This document shows positions 27,102 through 37,798 of a stretch of DNA of 64,000 bases, piece by piece. The stretch comes from Vibrio diabolicus (GTDB lineage Bacteria; Pseudomonadota; Gammaproteobacteria; Enterobacterales; Vibrionaceae). The stretch is taken from contig CCKK01000015.1 of the NCBI GenBank assembly GCA_001048675.1, forward strand, positions 186,001 to 250,000. Reading direction: 5' to 3'. Every line of letters starts with the position of its first letter. The first letter of the stretch is position 1. The notes under the pieces are model-generated. The model worked only from the letters and a program-made list of their open reading frames with translations, had not been told where the DNA came from and searched no databases. Position numbers and translations under genes: made by a program.

Positions 27102-29189
27102 CTAATTGAATAGATTCTTTATCAAACCATCGACTGCTTCTTTGGTTTTTTCGTCTTTGATCTTGTCCGTTAGCTTCTCTACACCACGGTCAATTTCTTT
27201 CTGAGCTTTCTGTTTCAAAACATCATCAAATACGAGCTTGAATTTAGGATCCGCCCACTTACCAGACACATTGATCGGAATAGTAATGTCTTTCAACTCA
27301 TCTATATCTTTGCCGCCTTGGCCTTCTAGGCTACCTACGACTGATGTGCTGATAGTAAAGTTAACAGTTTCATTGATGTAGTTTGCGGTGCCTTTACCAC
27401 GAACACGGAGCAATGGAGACTGAGCTTGCATATTATCCGTTGATACGACACCTTTATTGAGCTTCAATGTCGCCGTCATCGCACTAAAATCTGTTTTCTT
27501 AACTTCATTGGTGCCTTCGACTTTTTGCCCTTTAAATTTCGCGTAGTTTTCACGAATCAATTGAGCAACGTTGATGCCATTTACCGCACCGTCAGCAAAA
27601 TTGATAACAACCGTACCAGAAAGATTCTTCTTGATACCGGTAGGCGTGAGACTCTTACCGGTAACATTCACATCAATGTTACCCGTCCCTTCAAGCTTGT
27701 CGTTATCAGCGACATCAATAAGTAGCGGTTGAACTTTCACGCCTTTGATTGACTTTTTCACACTGTAAGTCGCTGGTGATTGGCGTGCATCTAACTTCGC
27801 TGTCGCTGAGATTGTGCCTTGGTACAGCTTCGAACTAAATGAAGTAAGCTCAAATACGCCACGATTTACAGTGAAGCTCGTTTTTACCGCTTCCATCTTC
27901 GCATTTGCCGCTTTGAATTTGTCGATGGTAATGTCACCCTTTACATCTAACGTTTTCAACGCAGACAAATCAGGCTCAACCTCAGACCCAGCTGGAGCAC
28001 TCTCGCCACCAGAAGCAGGCTTATTACCTTCGGAATCTTGCTGATCTAATCCTAAGAATTCATCAAGATCGATATTTGGGCTGTGGAGAGCAAATCGTAC
28101 TTTAGGAATATCGCCAAGTGTCACATCTGCCTTACCATCTAAGGCGATAGCATTCGCTGTTAACTTCTCTAGGACAAAACTCAGGTGGTTTTTCGTTAGG
28201 TCGAAAGACAGATCAGACACCATGTCGACTTTCATCGGTGACTGAGGTAAAGCATCACCCTCAAAAGTCGATTTAAGAGTTAACTTATCCAACTGCACTT
28301 TGCTGATAGCCTTGTCCACGCTAAGTTGACCAGCACCCTGCATATCTAACTTCATACCACCAGCGTCGCCTTTCATGGCATAAGTCAGGTTATTTACTTT
28401 ATCGAATTCAAACGAATCTAAACCGATCGTTGCCGATTCAATCTTATTGGCAGGGTCAGAGTATGTCGCATCAAAGTTGATGTTCTTTAGCGCGTAGTTT
28501 GTCAAACCTTTTTCCAGCTTAAAGTCGGCCTGACCTTTCGCTGTGAACTTTTGGTCATTCATTTCGCCCTTCACGCCAAAATCAGCCGTTGTCCAGTTGT
28601 CAAAAGCGAATTCGGAAAGGTTTAATGAGATATCATAAAGTTTGGTGTAACTACCGGCTTGCTTATCCTGCATTTCTAATGAGCCATTAGAAACCGTAAC
28701 ACCAGCAAGATTAATGCTCCAATCAGAGCCAGAAGGCTGCGTTTCACCATTTTGCGTAGGCGCAGTATCGCTCGCTTGCTCTGCTTGTTGTGTTTGGGCT
28801 TTCGTCAATGCATCAATATTCTTGCTGCCATCTTTCTTGGTTTCGATATAGAACTCAGCCCCATCAAGCGTGACATTTCCAATTTCAAGTTGTTGACTAA
28901 AAAGTGGCATGACAGAGATGTCTACACCAACGGTATCAACTTTGAATAAATTGGGCTTACTAAAGCCTTGTGGGTTTCGCAATTCTGTATGTCCCAACTC
29001 AAAGCCGATCGATGGGAAAAATTGCCAACTGATATCCCCTTCAATCACCAATTCTAATCCCGTTTGCTTTTGCGCTTGCTCAACAATAGTGGGCTTAAAC
29101 TGGTTAGGATTGACGAAGATGGTTAACGCTAAAATTGCGACCAAAATGACCACAATAGGTATTGCTAGAATTAAGAGCAGTTTCTTCAT
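27102..29189 (-). CDS. asmA: AsmA-family envelope protein
   Basis: 695 residues. One N-terminal membrane helix (MKKLLLILAIPIVVILVAIL) is followed by a long, mostly beta periplasmic part with the AsmA N-terminal domain (QTGLELVIEGDISWQFFPS, GFELGHTELRNP) and the AsmA_2/DUF3971-like C-terminal region with GKGTANYINETVNF. AsmA-like proteins are bridge-type phospholipid-transport candidates between the membranes. The neighbourhood asmA-udk-mrp-metG matches E. coli. It may share a transcript with no other gene, as udk ends with its own terminator. Confidence 0.9.
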   Translation of the reverse strand: MKKLLLILAIPIVVILVAILALTIFVNPNQFKPTIVEQAQKQTGLELVIEGDISWQFFPSIGFELGHTELRNPQGFSKPNLFKVDTVGVDISVMPLFSQQLEIGNVTLDGAEFYIETKKDGSKNIDALTKAQTQQAEQASDTAPTQNGETQPSGSDWSINLAGVTVSNGSLEMQDKQAGSYTKLYDISLNLSEFAFDNWTTADFGVKGEMNDQKFTAKGQADFKLEKGLTNYALKNINFDATYSDPANKIESATIGLDSFEFDKVNNLTYAMKGDAGGMKLDMQGAGQLSVDKAISKVQLDKLTLKSTFEGDALPQSPMKVDMVSDLSFDLTKNHLSFVLEKLTANAIALDGKADVTLGDIPKVRFALHSPNIDLDEFLGLDQQDSEGNKPASGGESAPAGSEVEPDLSALKTLDVKGDITIDKFKAANAKMEAVKTSFTVNRGVFELTSFSSKLYQGTISATAKLDARQSPATYSVKKSIKGVKVQPLLIDVADNDKLEGTGNIDVNVTGKSLTPTGIKKNLSGTVVINFADGAVNGINVAQLIRENYAKFKGQKVEGTNEVKKTDFSAMTATLKLNKGVVSTDNMQAQSPLLRVRGKGTANYINETVNFTISTSVVGSLEGQGGKDIDELKDITIPINVSGKWADPKFKLVFDDVLKQKAQKEIDRGVEKLTDKIKDEKTKEAVDGLIKNLFN

Positions 29190-29312
29190 TTGTTTTTCCT
29201 TGCTCGAGTGTTTTTACAATTATAAGCGCAGACTCAATTTACCGCTGACAGTTCCACAAAAGCGTGAAAAATGTCTGGTTTTAACCTGCAACTGACTAAT
29301 TTAAAAACAAAA

Positions 29313-29343
29313 AAAGAAGTGGCACTTAAGGTGCCACTTCTTC
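29313..29343 (-). terminator. Terminator of udk
   Basis: Stem AGAAGTGGCAC with complement, 5-base loop TTAAG, and a long U tract on the minus strand (from the A runs at 29302-29314). Confidence 0.92.
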
Positions 29344-29377
29344 TCTCAAAAATAAAGCGATATAGCCGTCTAAAGAC

Positions 29378-30019
29378 TTAAGCTTTCAAAAGTCTTGCAA
29401 TGTGAGCTTTTAATACATCGATTGCGATACGGTTTTTACCACCGCGAGGAACAATAATGTCCGCATATTGCTTAGAAGGTTCGATAAACTGCATGAACAT
29501 CGGACGTACTGTTTGTTGGTACTGCTTGAGAACAGATTCCATAGTTCGGCCTCGTTCTTCCACGTCACGCTTAACACGACGAAGCAAGCAAATATCTAAC
29601 GGTGTATCCATAAATACTGTCGCGTGCATCAAATCACGAAGACGAGGGTCAGTAAGAAGAAGGATACCTTCTAGAATGATCACCTTTTTAGGCGTCATTG
29701 TGGTCGTGTTACTTGTTCTTGTGTGTTCAGTGTAGCTGTACTCAGGTACTTCTACTGCTTCACCACGTACCAATTTTTCAAGGTGCTCACACAGTAGGTC
29801 GTGGTCCAACGCACTCGGGTGATCGTAGTTCGTCTTTACTCGCTCTTCCATGCTTAGGTGGCTTTGGTCGTTGTAGTAGCAATCTTCCGTGATGACACCG
29901 ATTTGATGATCGCCTACTTTCGCGCGAAGCTCATTATAAATAGTGCTCGCGATCAGACTTTTTCCAGAAGCAGAAGCGCCAGCAATACCTACGATGACGC
30001 ATTGATTATTATCAGACAT
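29378..30019 (-). CDS. udk: Uridine/cytidine kinase
   Basis: 213 residues. It phosphorylates uridine and cytidine in pyrimidine salvage. The P-loop is [15 protein letters not shown] at about 11-25, followed by [12 protein letters not shown] (substrate-binding Asp/Tyr), [12 protein letters not shown] and [13 protein letters not shown]. The length is the family norm. It lies between asmA and mrp, with 180 bases to mrp. Confidence 0.96.
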   Translation of the reverse strand: MSDNNQCVIVGIAGASASGKSLIASTIYNELRAKVGDHQIGVITEDCYYNDQSHLSMEERVKTNYDHPSALDHDLLCEHLEKLVRGEAVEVPEYSYTEHTRTSNTTTMTPKKVIILEGILLLTDPRLRDLMHATVFMDTPLDICLLRRVKRDVEERGRTMESVLKQYQQTVRPMFMQFIEPSKQYADIIVPRGGKNRIAIDVLKAHIARLLKA

Positions 30020-30132
30020 TAGTTTGCACCCGATGATGATTTCTAGTCACATAAAAAGATAAACTGCCTGATTATAGGGAGTTCACCCCATAGTTACTAG
30101 CTGGAATTAGGGTTTAGTCATAAGTTTCTGCC

Positions 30133-30156
30133 TGCTCAGAGGATTAACCTCCGAGC
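30133..30156 (-). terminator. Possible terminator of mrp
   Basis: An imperfect inverted repeat (GCTCAGAGG / CCTCCGAGC, one mismatch, 5-base loop) about 45 bases past the mrp stop. There is no clear T tract, so this is weak. Confidence 0.35.
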
Positions 30157-30199
30157 AAACGTTAAAATGTGCAATTATCAACCAATAGGCATAGTAAAC

Positions 30200-31276
30200 T
30201 TAGTTCACCATTGTAAAGCTAATCGCATCTGGTTTTGCTTTGCCTTGCCAAAACATCGTGCTACATACGCGATCGGCAAGCTGCTTGTAATACCCTGCAT
30301 GCTCACTTTCTGGGCGCCTTGCTACTGTTGGCACGCCAGCGTCAATATCTTCTCGCATAGAGATATGAAGCGGAATTTGTCCTAGCAGTGCTAAGCCAAA
30401 CTCTTGCGACATTTTTTCTGCACCACCCATGCCAAAAATATGCTCTTTCGCGCCACATTGGCTACAAATGTGATAACTCATGTTTTCCACAACACCGATA
30501 ACCGGGACATGGACTTTGTTAAACATTGCCGCTCCCTTTCTTGCATCGGCAAGCGCCAAGTCTTGCGGTGTCGTGACTAACACACTACCTGTCACCGGAA
30601 TCTGTTGTGACAACGTCAACTGTATATCACCCGTGCCTGGCGGCATATCAATCACCAAATAATCTAAATCGGGCCAGTCTGTTTCCGTTAATAACTGCGA
30701 CAATGCTTTTGAAGCCATTGGACCGCGCCATATTGCCGCTTCTGATTTGTCCACTAAATAGCCGATAGAGTGAGTATAGATGCCGTGAGCGAAAATGGGC
30801 TCCATCCACTTACCATCACGAACTTCTGGTTTTGCATCTTCTTGCCCTAACATCATAGGGACGGAAGGTCCATAGATATCCGCATCCAACAATCCCACTT
30901 TCGCCCCAGATTGAGCAATCGCCAACGCTAAGTTAACCGCAGTCGTTGATTTACCGACCCCACCTTTCGCAGAACTAACGGCAATGATGTTCTTTACACC
31001 TTTAACCGGATTGGCCACTTGAGTTTCTAATGCTTTAACTCCAAGGCGAATATTGAATGGGAATTCAGCCACTTTACCTGCGGTTTGTTGCTGTTTAATC
31101 CAGTCATGCAATATGGTTTGAAGCTCATTACTTGCGAATGGCAACGTTATCTCAACAGAACCTTGTGCCGTAATCGAAATTGCGCCATGAATATCTGCCC
31201 AATTTTTCACCAACTGTGGATGCTGGAATTGGTTAAACCAGTGACAAAAATCTTGTTTTGAAGTGAACTGATGCAT
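30200..31276 (-). CDS. mrp: Iron-sulfur cluster carrier ATPase Mrp (ApbC)
   Basis: 358 residues. The deviant Walker A SSAKGGVGKSTTAVNLAL is near 101-118, ADIYGPSVPMML and DLDYLVIDMPPGTGD follow, and the cluster-binding pair is CSQCGAKE near 285. An N-terminal MIP18-like segment precedes the ATPase. It assembles and hands over Fe-S clusters in the cytosol. AAAAGGAGGACTT gives an excellent ribosome site. It is divergent from metG as in E. coli. Confidence 0.95.
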   Translation of the reverse strand: MHQFTSKQDFCHWFNQFQHPQLVKNWADIHGAISITAQGSVEITLPFASNELQTILHDWIKQQQTAGKVAEFPFNIRLGVKALETQVANPVKGVKNIIAVSSAKGGVGKSTTAVNLALAIAQSGAKVGLLDADIYGPSVPMMLGQEDAKPEVRDGKWMEPIFAHGIYTHSIGYLVDKSEAAIWRGPMASKALSQLLTETDWPDLDYLVIDMPPGTGDIQLTLSQQIPVTGSVLVTTPQDLALADARKGAAMFNKVHVPVIGVVENMSYHICSQCGAKEHIFGMGGAEKMSQEFGLALLGQIPLHISMREDIDAGVPTVARRPESEHAGYYKQLADRVCSTMFWQGKAKPDAISFTMVN

Positions 31277-31438
31277 AAGTCCTCCTTTTAGATGTCATGC
31301 TAACACCGTCCTGCCTCAACCAGAACCCCAAAAAAACTAAGGCATTCCGCAGTTTGACACCTTGGAGTTAGTGAGTTCATGGGGTAGTATTATCCATCAA
31401 AATTTATTTATACCTATCAAGAAAAGCGAATATTAAGT

Positions 31439-33514
31439 ATGGCAAACGATCCAAGAAACTTTCCGTCAAGGAAAATGCTGGTAACTTGTGCCCTTCCGTA
31501 CGCTAACGGTTCGATCCACCTTGGTCATATGCTTGAGCATATCCAAGCGGACATTTGGGTTCGTTACCAACGCCTACGCGGCAACACTGTAAACTTCATC
31601 TGTGCTGACGATGCTCATGGCACGCCAATCATGCTTAAAGCGCAACAGATGGGTATTACTCCTGAAGAAATGATTGCCGCAGTTAGCGAAGAGCACCAGA
31701 AAGACTTTGCTGGCTTTGATATCAGCTTTGATAACTACCACAGCACACACTCAGATGAGAACCGTGAGCTAGCGTCACACATTTATCTTGAGCTGAAGAA
31801 AAACGGCTTTATCTCTAGCCGCACAATTTCTCAGTTGTTCGACCCAGAAAAAGAGATGTTCCTACCGGACCGTTTCGTAAAAGGTACGTGTCCAAAATGT
31901 AAGTCAGAAGACCAGTACGGTGACAACTGTGACAACTGTGGTGAGACTTACAGCCCAACAGAACTGATCAATCCTAAATCTGCGGTTTCTGGTGCGACGC
32001 CAGTAATGAAAGATTCTGAGCACTTCTTCTTCGACCTGCCTCAGTTTGAAAGCATGCTAAAAGAGTGGACTCGCTCTGGCTCGCTACAAGCTGAAACCGC
32101 GAACAAGATGCAAGAGTGGTTTGAATCAGGTCTACAACAATGGGATATCTCACGTGACGCGCCATACTTCGGCTTCGAGATCCCAGGTGAGAAGAACAAA
32201 TTCTTCTACGTATGGCTAGACGCACCTATCGGCTACATGGGCTCTTTCAAAAACCTATGTGACAAGCGCGACGACCTAGATTTCGACGAGTACTGGAAGA
32301 AAGACAGCTCAGCAGAACTGTACCACTTCATCGGTAAAGACATCGTTTACTTCCACAGCCTATTTTGGCCAGCAATGCTAGAAGGTTCTGGCTTCCGCAA
32401 ACCTAACAACGTATTCGTACACGGTTACGTAACCGTAAACGGCGCGAAAATGTCGAAGTCTAAAGGTACTTTCGTAAAAGCAAGCACTTACCTAGAGCAC
32501 CTAGACCCTGAGTGTCTACGTTACTACTACGCGGCGAAGCTAAACAGCCGTATCGACGATCTAGATCTTAACCTTGAAGACTTCACTCAGCGCGTAAACG
32601 CTGACGTTGTTAACAAGATCGTTAACCTGGCATCTCGTAACGCAGGTTTCATCGCAAAACGTTTTGAAGGCAAACTGTCTGACAACTTTGCAGAGCCTGA
32701 GCTTTACAACGAATTTGTTGCTGCGGCTGACCGTATCGCTGAGCTTTACGAAACACGTGAATTTGGTCGTGCAATCCGTGAAATCACTGCACTGGCAGAC
32801 AAAGCTAACCAATACGTTGATGAAAAAGCACCGTGGGTTGTAGCAAAAGAAGAAGGCAAAGATCAGGAGCTACAAGACATCTGTTCTGTCGGTATCAACC
32901 TGTTCCGTGTACTGATGACTTACCTGAAACCAGTAATGCCTGCGCTAGCTGCACGTACTGAAGCATTCCTAAACCAAGAGCTGACTTGGGAAAACATCGC
33001 TGCACCACTAACAGGCCACGAGATCACTAAGTTCAAAGCACTCTTCAACCGTATCGATCCGAAGAATGTTGAAGCGATGATCGAAGCATCTAAAGAAGAT
33101 GCGGCGGCAGAAATGGCGGCGAAAGAGAAAGCAGAAGCGGAAAAGAACAAGGCTAGCCAAACTGAGCTAGACAAAGAGCCAATCGCTGAAGAGATTGAGT
33201 TCGACGCTTTTGCAGCAGTAGATATGCGTATCGCTCGTATCATCTCTTGTGAAGAAGTGCCAAAAGCAAACAAACTGCTTAAGTTCCAACTGGACATCGG
33301 TGGTGAAACTCGTCAAGTGTTCTCTGGCATCAAGTCAGCGTACAAACCTGAAGAGCTAGAAGGCAAACTAACGGTAATGGTAGCAAACCTAAAACCTCGT
33401 AAGATGAAGTTTGGTATGTCAGAAGGCATGATCCTAGCAGCGGGCCCTGGTGGTAGCGATCTATGGATCCTTGAGCCACACGAAGGCGCTCAGCCTGGCA
33501 TGCGCGTAATGTAA
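31439..33514 (+). CDS. metG: Methionyl-tRNA synthetase
   Basis: 691 residues. Class I motifs are HLGH in [11 protein letters not shown] and KMSKS in [11 protein letters not shown]. Zn cysteines are in [17 protein letters not shown]. The C-terminal EMAP-II-like tRNA-binding domain (about 590-691) includes [14 protein letters not shown] and [11 protein letters not shown] charged Ala/Glu linker joins the two parts. It charges tRNA-Met with methionine. Codon use is highly biased, consistent with strong expression. Confidence 0.97.
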   Translation: MANDPRNFPSRKMLVTCALPYANGSIHLGHMLEHIQADIWVRYQRLRGNTVNFICADDAHGTPIMLKAQQMGITPEEMIAAVSEEHQKDFAGFDISFDNYHSTHSDENRELASHIYLELKKNGFISSRTISQLFDPEKEMFLPDRFVKGTCPKCKSEDQYGDNCDNCGETYSPTELINPKSAVSGATPVMKDSEHFFFDLPQFESMLKEWTRSGSLQAETANKMQEWFESGLQQWDISRDAPYFGFEIPGEKNKFFYVWLDAPIGYMGSFKNLCDKRDDLDFDEYWKKDSSAELYHFIGKDIVYFHSLFWPAMLEGSGFRKPNNVFVHGYVTVNGAKMSKSKGTFVKASTYLEHLDPECLRYYYAAKLNSRIDDLDLNLEDFTQRVNADVVNKIVNLASRNAGFIAKRFEGKLSDNFAEPELYNEFVAAADRIAELYETREFGRAIREITALADKANQYVDEKAPWVVAKEEGKDQELQDICSVGINLFRVLMTYLKPVMPALAARTEAFLNQELTWENIAAPLTGHEITKFKALFNRIDPKNVEAMIEASKEDAAAEMAAKEKAEAEKNKASQTELDKEPIAEEIEFDAFAAVDMRIARIISCEEVPKANKLLKFQLDIGGETRQVFSGIKSAYKPEELEGKLTVMVANLKPRKMKFGMSEGMILAAGPGGSDLWILEPHEGAQPGMRVM

Positions 33515-33540
33515 GTCGCATTCCAAATATAACACTATAA

Positions 33541-33570
33541 AATCCCTGCCAATTTGGCAGGGATTTTTTG
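33541..33570 (+). terminator. Terminator of metG
   Basis: AATCCCTGCC pairs with GGCAGGGATT around a 5-base loop, followed by T6, 27 bases after the stop. Confidence 0.93.
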
Positions 33571-33720
33571 ATCATATTCACAACTTTGGTGAATCCATGC
33601 ACCAATAACGACCGCCCCAAAAGAACATTTAACATAACCAGTTGTTTTAATTTAATTTTTGTTTGGCATCAAAACTGCAATCCTTCCTTGCTAGGTCCAA
33701 ACACTAACAAGGAGTTGGTT

Positions 33721-34530
33721 ATGTTTGTTTTGATTTCCACATTATTATCTATCGCTATTTTAGCCGGAATATATCACTTATCTTCTAAACGAGAGCAGCA
33801 ACACGCGCGTAAATATCAGCTGTTAACATTATTGCGAGATGTTGTTCATCTGCTGAGACGCCATCGAGCTGCGACGCACTACTCACTTCAATTTCAACAA
33901 AATAACGAACAAGAATTAGAAGTCCTTCATAACGATCTCACCAACAAACTGCATCTTTTGGTCGAAACCTCACGCTTTGAAAATAAACCCATGTATCGCG
34001 TGCTGCAGATCAAAGTAGGAAAACTGCTTGAACAATGGAACGATCACAGTGTTGCAAGGAACCAGATGGAGCATGGTAAGTTAATTCGTCATTGCTTGTT
34101 TTTGATGGATGAAGTAACCATCGCATGGCTAGCGGTTGAGCAAAGAGATGACTTGCATAATGAGTATCACATGAACTGGCAAAACATTATGGATAGCTTG
34201 GAGACCCTGACTCAGTTACGAATCAGCATTCAAGATTTAGGAGAGCAAGGCGGAAATGAGCGTTTCACAAATTACGCATCGGTTATGACACGTAAGCTAA
34301 ATCAATTAGCAGTTATCGCTCCGCTTAGTATCGTTTCTCCTGCTTCCACACGCTCAATACAGACATTAAATAACTATGTGACAGGAAGTCATGTCGATTT
34401 AACAGAAGCAGAGCTTTATGGAGTCACATCAGACTTATCGTTGACCATCTTCAATACTTACGACCACGTTCTTTCAGACATCGTTGAAGCATTGTATCTA
34501 CCGTTGCCCAAACTCTCTGTAGCAAGATAA
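33721..34530 (+). CDS. Membrane-anchored helical protein of unknown function
   Basis: 269 residues from ATG 33721, chosen because CAAGGAGTTGGTT is a perfect ribosome site; the frame open to 33568 overlaps the metG terminator. One N-terminal membrane helix (MFVLISTLLSIAILAGIYHL) is followed by an almost wholly alpha-helical soluble part rich in Leu, Gln, His and Arg (LLRDVVHLLRRHRAATHYS). The shape resembles NIT-type four-helix sensory domains, but I cannot confirm this and see no output domain. It is monocistronic between metG and fadR. Confidence 0.7.
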   Translation: MFVLISTLLSIAILAGIYHLSSKREQQHARKYQLLTLLRDVVHLLRRHRAATHYSLQFQQNNEQELEVLHNDLTNKLHLLVETSRFENKPMYRVLQIKVGKLLEQWNDHSVARNQMEHGKLIRHCLFLMDEVTIAWLAVEQRDDLHNEYHMNWQNIMDSLETLTQLRISIQDLGEQGGNERFTNYASVMTRKLNQLAVIAPLSIVSPASTRSIQTLNNYVTGSHVDLTEAELYGVTSDLSLTIFNTYDHVLSDIVEALYLPLPKLSVAR

Positions 34531-34593
34531 GCTCTATACAATGCCGTGCCAATTGTCACAACAGGAACGTAACTTGTATCTATAGGTAAAAAC

Positions 34594-34627
34594 AAAAAAA
34601 CCGCAGACCTTAGGTTCTGCGGTTTTT
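34594..34627. terminator. Terminator between 33721 gene and fadR
   Basis: AAAAACCGCAGA / TCTGCGGTTTTT stem with a small bulge, A and T tracts on both sides, suitable for both converging genes. Confidence 0.88.
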
Positions 34628-34649
34628 CATTCATCTAACTTCTCAGCGC

Positions 34650-35489
34650 TTAGCTGTCATCTTCTGTGAAGTTCGTTGGTAATTGCTTTTTCATCTCGTT
34701 CCAGATTAGCGCGCTTTCCATACCATAGTGACGAATCACAACTGGCAGTTGTTCACGCTGACCACTTTCACAAGTTTCTAGCAACTGATGGTAAAACTTC
34801 AGCGCTAGCTCACGAGAAGCTGGGTTTGAGAAGTAATAGCTACCAACGCGATCATAGAGCTTCTTCAAGCCATTAAAAATCAAACCGTAAATCTGATTCC
34901 CTGAATGGAATGCTAGGCGTTGGAACAACATGTAGTCGTAAAAGTTGAACGTTTTAGCAATCAAGATTTCTTGACGCTTCGCTTCATCTTTCTCGTTGTC
35001 TTCTTTCACGTTCTGTAAGACTTTCTCAGCATAAGGTGAAGAAGCGATGAAATCGTCCCAAGAAGCAGCATTCATTAAAGCTTCACAAGATTCAATTACA
35101 TTCTTGATCGTGCGCTCAGAGTTCTCTTTATTTGCTTTAAATGCATAACGCATAAAGATAGGGCTGATGTTGGTACGTGCTGCAAGCAAATCTTCTACAA
35201 TGTTTGTTGCGTTATCTACGTCCAACGTCATCAACGTATCCAAAATATGCAGACCAGAGGTCTCCATAAATTGGTTTACCTTCGTTGGTTTACCGTGTTG
35301 GATTGTTAACCAACCATCACGGGCTAGTCGTTGAAGAACCTCTCGTAAAGTCGTTCGAGTAACACCAATTAGCTCAGACAGCTCGCGTTCAGCAGGTAAA
35401 ATAGAGCCAGGAGGAAAACGGCCGTTCCAAATGCTCTCGATAATATATTTTTCTGCGAATCCCGCAGGGCTTTTCGCCTTTATGACCAT
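34650..35489 (-). CDS. fadR: Fatty-acid-responsive transcription factor FadR
   Basis: 279 residues (vibrio form, longer than the 239-aa E. coli protein by an insertion of about 40 residues in the middle, around 130-175). The N-terminal GntR winged helix has [19 protein letters not shown] and [18 protein letters not shown]. The C-terminal acyl-CoA-binding domain has [19 protein letters not shown]. It represses fad and activates fab genes, releasing DNA when bound to long-chain acyl-CoA. It is divergent from nhaB. Confidence 0.95.
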   Translation of the reverse strand: MVIKAKSPAGFAEKYIIESIWNGRFPPGSILPAERELSELIGVTRTTLREVLQRLARDGWLTIQHGKPTKVNQFMETSGLHILDTLMTLDVDNATNIVEDLLAARTNISPIFMRYAFKANKENSERTIKNVIESCEALMNAASWDDFIASSPYAEKVLQNVKEDNEKDEAKRQEILIAKTFNFYDYMLFQRLAFHSGNQIYGLIFNGLKKLYDRVGSYYFSNPASRELALKFYHQLLETCESGQREQLPVVIRHYGMESALIWNEMKKQLPTNFTEDDS

Positions 35490-36128
35490 TCTACTTTTTA
35501 TCCAATATTGATTTCTGAGGGTCGATACTACTCATCATACCACTACTTAACGGTTTGAGAAAATTTACGATCAATAATTGAAACGATTCCACAATATAGA
35601 GTTAATACTCTATATGTTATGTCAATCTAGGACGGTCTGACGTGCGAGTGAAAGCGGTAAAATCTTAATTTTCGTTTAATTAAACAGCTCACAAATTGCG
35701 GAGAAATAAAGACTACTGCGTCACAATTTTATATTCAAAATATGAAAAATTACTTTGTATATCACAGTTAATATTCTTTCTTAATTTGCCTTTTCTCGTC
35801 ACTGACCGTCATTTAAAATCCAAGAGGATTTTTTTGAGCCTTTCATGATATAGTAACGCCGTTTTGATCGCGTTATTACATTTAAAAAGTCATTTTAGTC
35901 GGTAGCATCACGTTTTGTTATTGACTAATAAATGCCTGAGTGTAGAGTTTGCGGTCGAAAGTGAGCGGTGCTTGAGTTCAGGGGAAGTAACTTGGCAAGA
36001 CTGCAATAAACAAAGGATTGTTGTTTTACTAAGTTATTGTTTTAAAAGACTAGTTAATAAGTCTAACAAACAGATACTTAAGCACTATTGTAGTGTCTAT
36101 TCATAATTTTGTTATAAAGAGAATTATC
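35490..36128. promoter_or_regulatory. fadR-nhaB divergent regulatory region
   Basis: 640 bases without a credible gene (a 63-codon frame at 35915 has no ribosome site or family). It contains a perfect 9-bp-arm palindrome at 35594-35615 and, 15 bases away, GACGGTCTGACGTG, which shares the GGTCTGAC core of FadR operators. AT-rich promoter-like sequence surrounds both. Confidence 0.5.
35594..35615. promoter_or_regulatory. Palindromic operator candidate
   Basis: ATATAGAGT and ACTCTATAT flank TAAT: a perfect inverted repeat of 9-bp arms, about 105 bases upstream of fadR. Confidence 0.5.
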
Positions 36129-37715
36129 ATGCCGATATCGCTCGGAAACGCTTTTATCAAGAATTTTCTTGGTAAAGCGCCTGATTGGTACAAAGTTGCC
36201 ATTATAGCCTTCTTAATAATTAACCCGATTGTATTCTTCCTAATAAACCCATTTGTTGCTGGGTGGTTGCTGGTTGCTGAATTTATTTTCACGCTTGCAA
36301 TGGCATTAAAATGCTACCCATTACAACCTGGTGGTTTACTTGCTATTGAAGCCATCGCTATCGGCATGACTAGCCCTGCGCAAGTTAAGCACGAGTTGGT
36401 GGCAAATATTGAGGTATTACTGCTTCTGGTATTTATGGTTGCGGGCATCTACTTCATGAAGCATTTATTGCTGTTCATTTTTACCAAAATTTTACTTGGT
36501 ATTCGCTCCAAAGCCCTTCTATCACTTGCGTTTTGCTTTGCCGCTGCATTTTTATCTGCGTTTTTGGATGCTTTGACGGTTATCGCCGTTGTTATCAGTG
36601 TGGCGATCGGTTTCTACTCTATCTACCACAAAGTGGCTTCAGGTAACCCGATTGGTGACCATGACCACACACAAGATGACACGATCACTGAGCTAACGCG
36701 TGATGACTTAGAAAATTACCGCGCCTTTTTACGCTCATTGTTGATGCACGCTGGTGTAGGTACTGCGCTAGGTGGCGTAACCACTATGGTAGGTGAACCT
36801 CAAAACTTAATTATTGCAGACCAAGCGGGTTGGTTATTTGGTGAATTCCTAATCCGTATGTCTCCAGTGACGCTACCCGTATTTTTCTGCGGTCTCATCA
36901 CTTGTGCTCTAGTCGAAAAGCTTAAAGTGTTTGGCTACGGTGCAAAACTTCCTAACAACGTTCGTCAAATCCTCGTTGACTTTGACAATGAAGAGCGCAA
37001 AACGCGTACCAATCAAGACGTTGCAAAGCTATGGGTTCAAGGGCTTATTGCTGTTTGGTTGATCGTGGCATTAGCCTTGCACTTGGCGGCGGTAGGCTTA
37101 ATTGGTCTTTCAGTGATCATCTTAGCGACGGCTTTCACTGGCGTCATTGAAGAGCATTCCATGGGTAAAGCCTTTGAAGAGGCTCTGCCTTTCACTGCAC
37201 TACTTGCGGTATTTTTCTCGATCGTTGCGGTAATCATCGACCAAGAGTTGTTTAAACCAGTTATCGACGCGGTGCTTGCCGTTGAAGATAAAGGCACTCA
37301 GTTAGCTTTGTTCTATGTCGCGAATGGCTTACTATCAATGGTGTCGGATAACGTATTCGTCGGTACGGTTTACATAAATGAAGTAAAAACAGCACTCATT
37401 GAAGGTCTCATTACTCGCGAGCAGTTCGACTTACTGGCAGTCGCTATCAACACTGGTACTAACCTACCATCTGTTGCTACGCCAAACGGTCAAGCGGCAT
37501 TCCTATTCCTACTCACCTCGGCTCTCGCTCCATTAATTCGTCTGTCTTACGGTCGAATGGTTATCATGGCGCTGCCTTACACCATCGTTCTTGCGATTGT
37601 CGGGCTAATGGGCATTATGTTCTTCCTAGAGCCTGCAACGGCTTCTTTCTACGATGCAGGCTGGATTTTACCTCATAGTGGTGATCTGACTCCCGTAGTC
37701 TCCGGCGGTCACTAA
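36129..37715 (+). CDS. nhaB: Na+/H+ antiporter NhaB
   Basis: 528 residues from ATG 36129 ([20 protein letters not shown]), the length known for Vibrio NhaB; the frame extends 12 codons upstream without support. About 12 membrane helices include [19 protein letters not shown] and the conserved [16 protein letters not shown]. It exports Na+ in exchange for protons at the inner membrane, important for a marine bacterium. It lies between fadR and dsbB as in E. coli. Confidence 0.96.
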   Translation: MPISLGNAFIKNFLGKAPDWYKVAIIAFLIINPIVFFLINPFVAGWLLVAEFIFTLAMALKCYPLQPGGLLAIEAIAIGMTSPAQVKHELVANIEVLLLLVFMVAGIYFMKHLLLFIFTKILLGIRSKALLSLAFCFAAAFLSAFLDALTVIAVVISVAIGFYSIYHKVASGNPIGDHDHTQDDTITELTRDDLENYRAFLRSLLMHAGVGTALGGVTTMVGEPQNLIIADQAGWLFGEFLIRMSPVTLPVFFCGLITCALVEKLKVFGYGAKLPNNVRQILVDFDNEERKTRTNQDVAKLWVQGLIAVWLIVALALHLAAVGLIGLSVIILATAFTGVIEEHSMGKAFEEALPFTALLAVFFSIVAVIIDQELFKPVIDAVLAVEDKGTQLALFYVANGLLSMVSDNVFVGTVYINEVKTALIEGLITREQFDLLAVAINTGTNLPSVATPNGQAAFLFLLTSALAPLIRLSYGRMVIMALPYTIVLAIVGLMGIMFFLEPATASFYDAGWILPHSGDLTPVVSGGH

Positions 37716-37747
37716 AATTTGAGTTGATTAGGAAACTTATCCACGTT

Positions 37748-37775
37748 AAAAAGCTCTGAGTATTCAGAGCTTTTT
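37748..37775 (+). terminator. Terminator of nhaB
   Basis: AAAAAGCTCTGA / TCAGAGCTTTTT stem with GTAT loop, 32 bases after the nhaB stop and just before dsbB. Confidence 0.92.
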
Positions 37776-37798
37776 CTATTTCAGACAGGAACAAAAAC

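Noticed and set aside
35915..36106. 63-codon frame before nhaB
   Set aside because: No ribosome site, no recognisable domain, and it runs into the nhaB start region.
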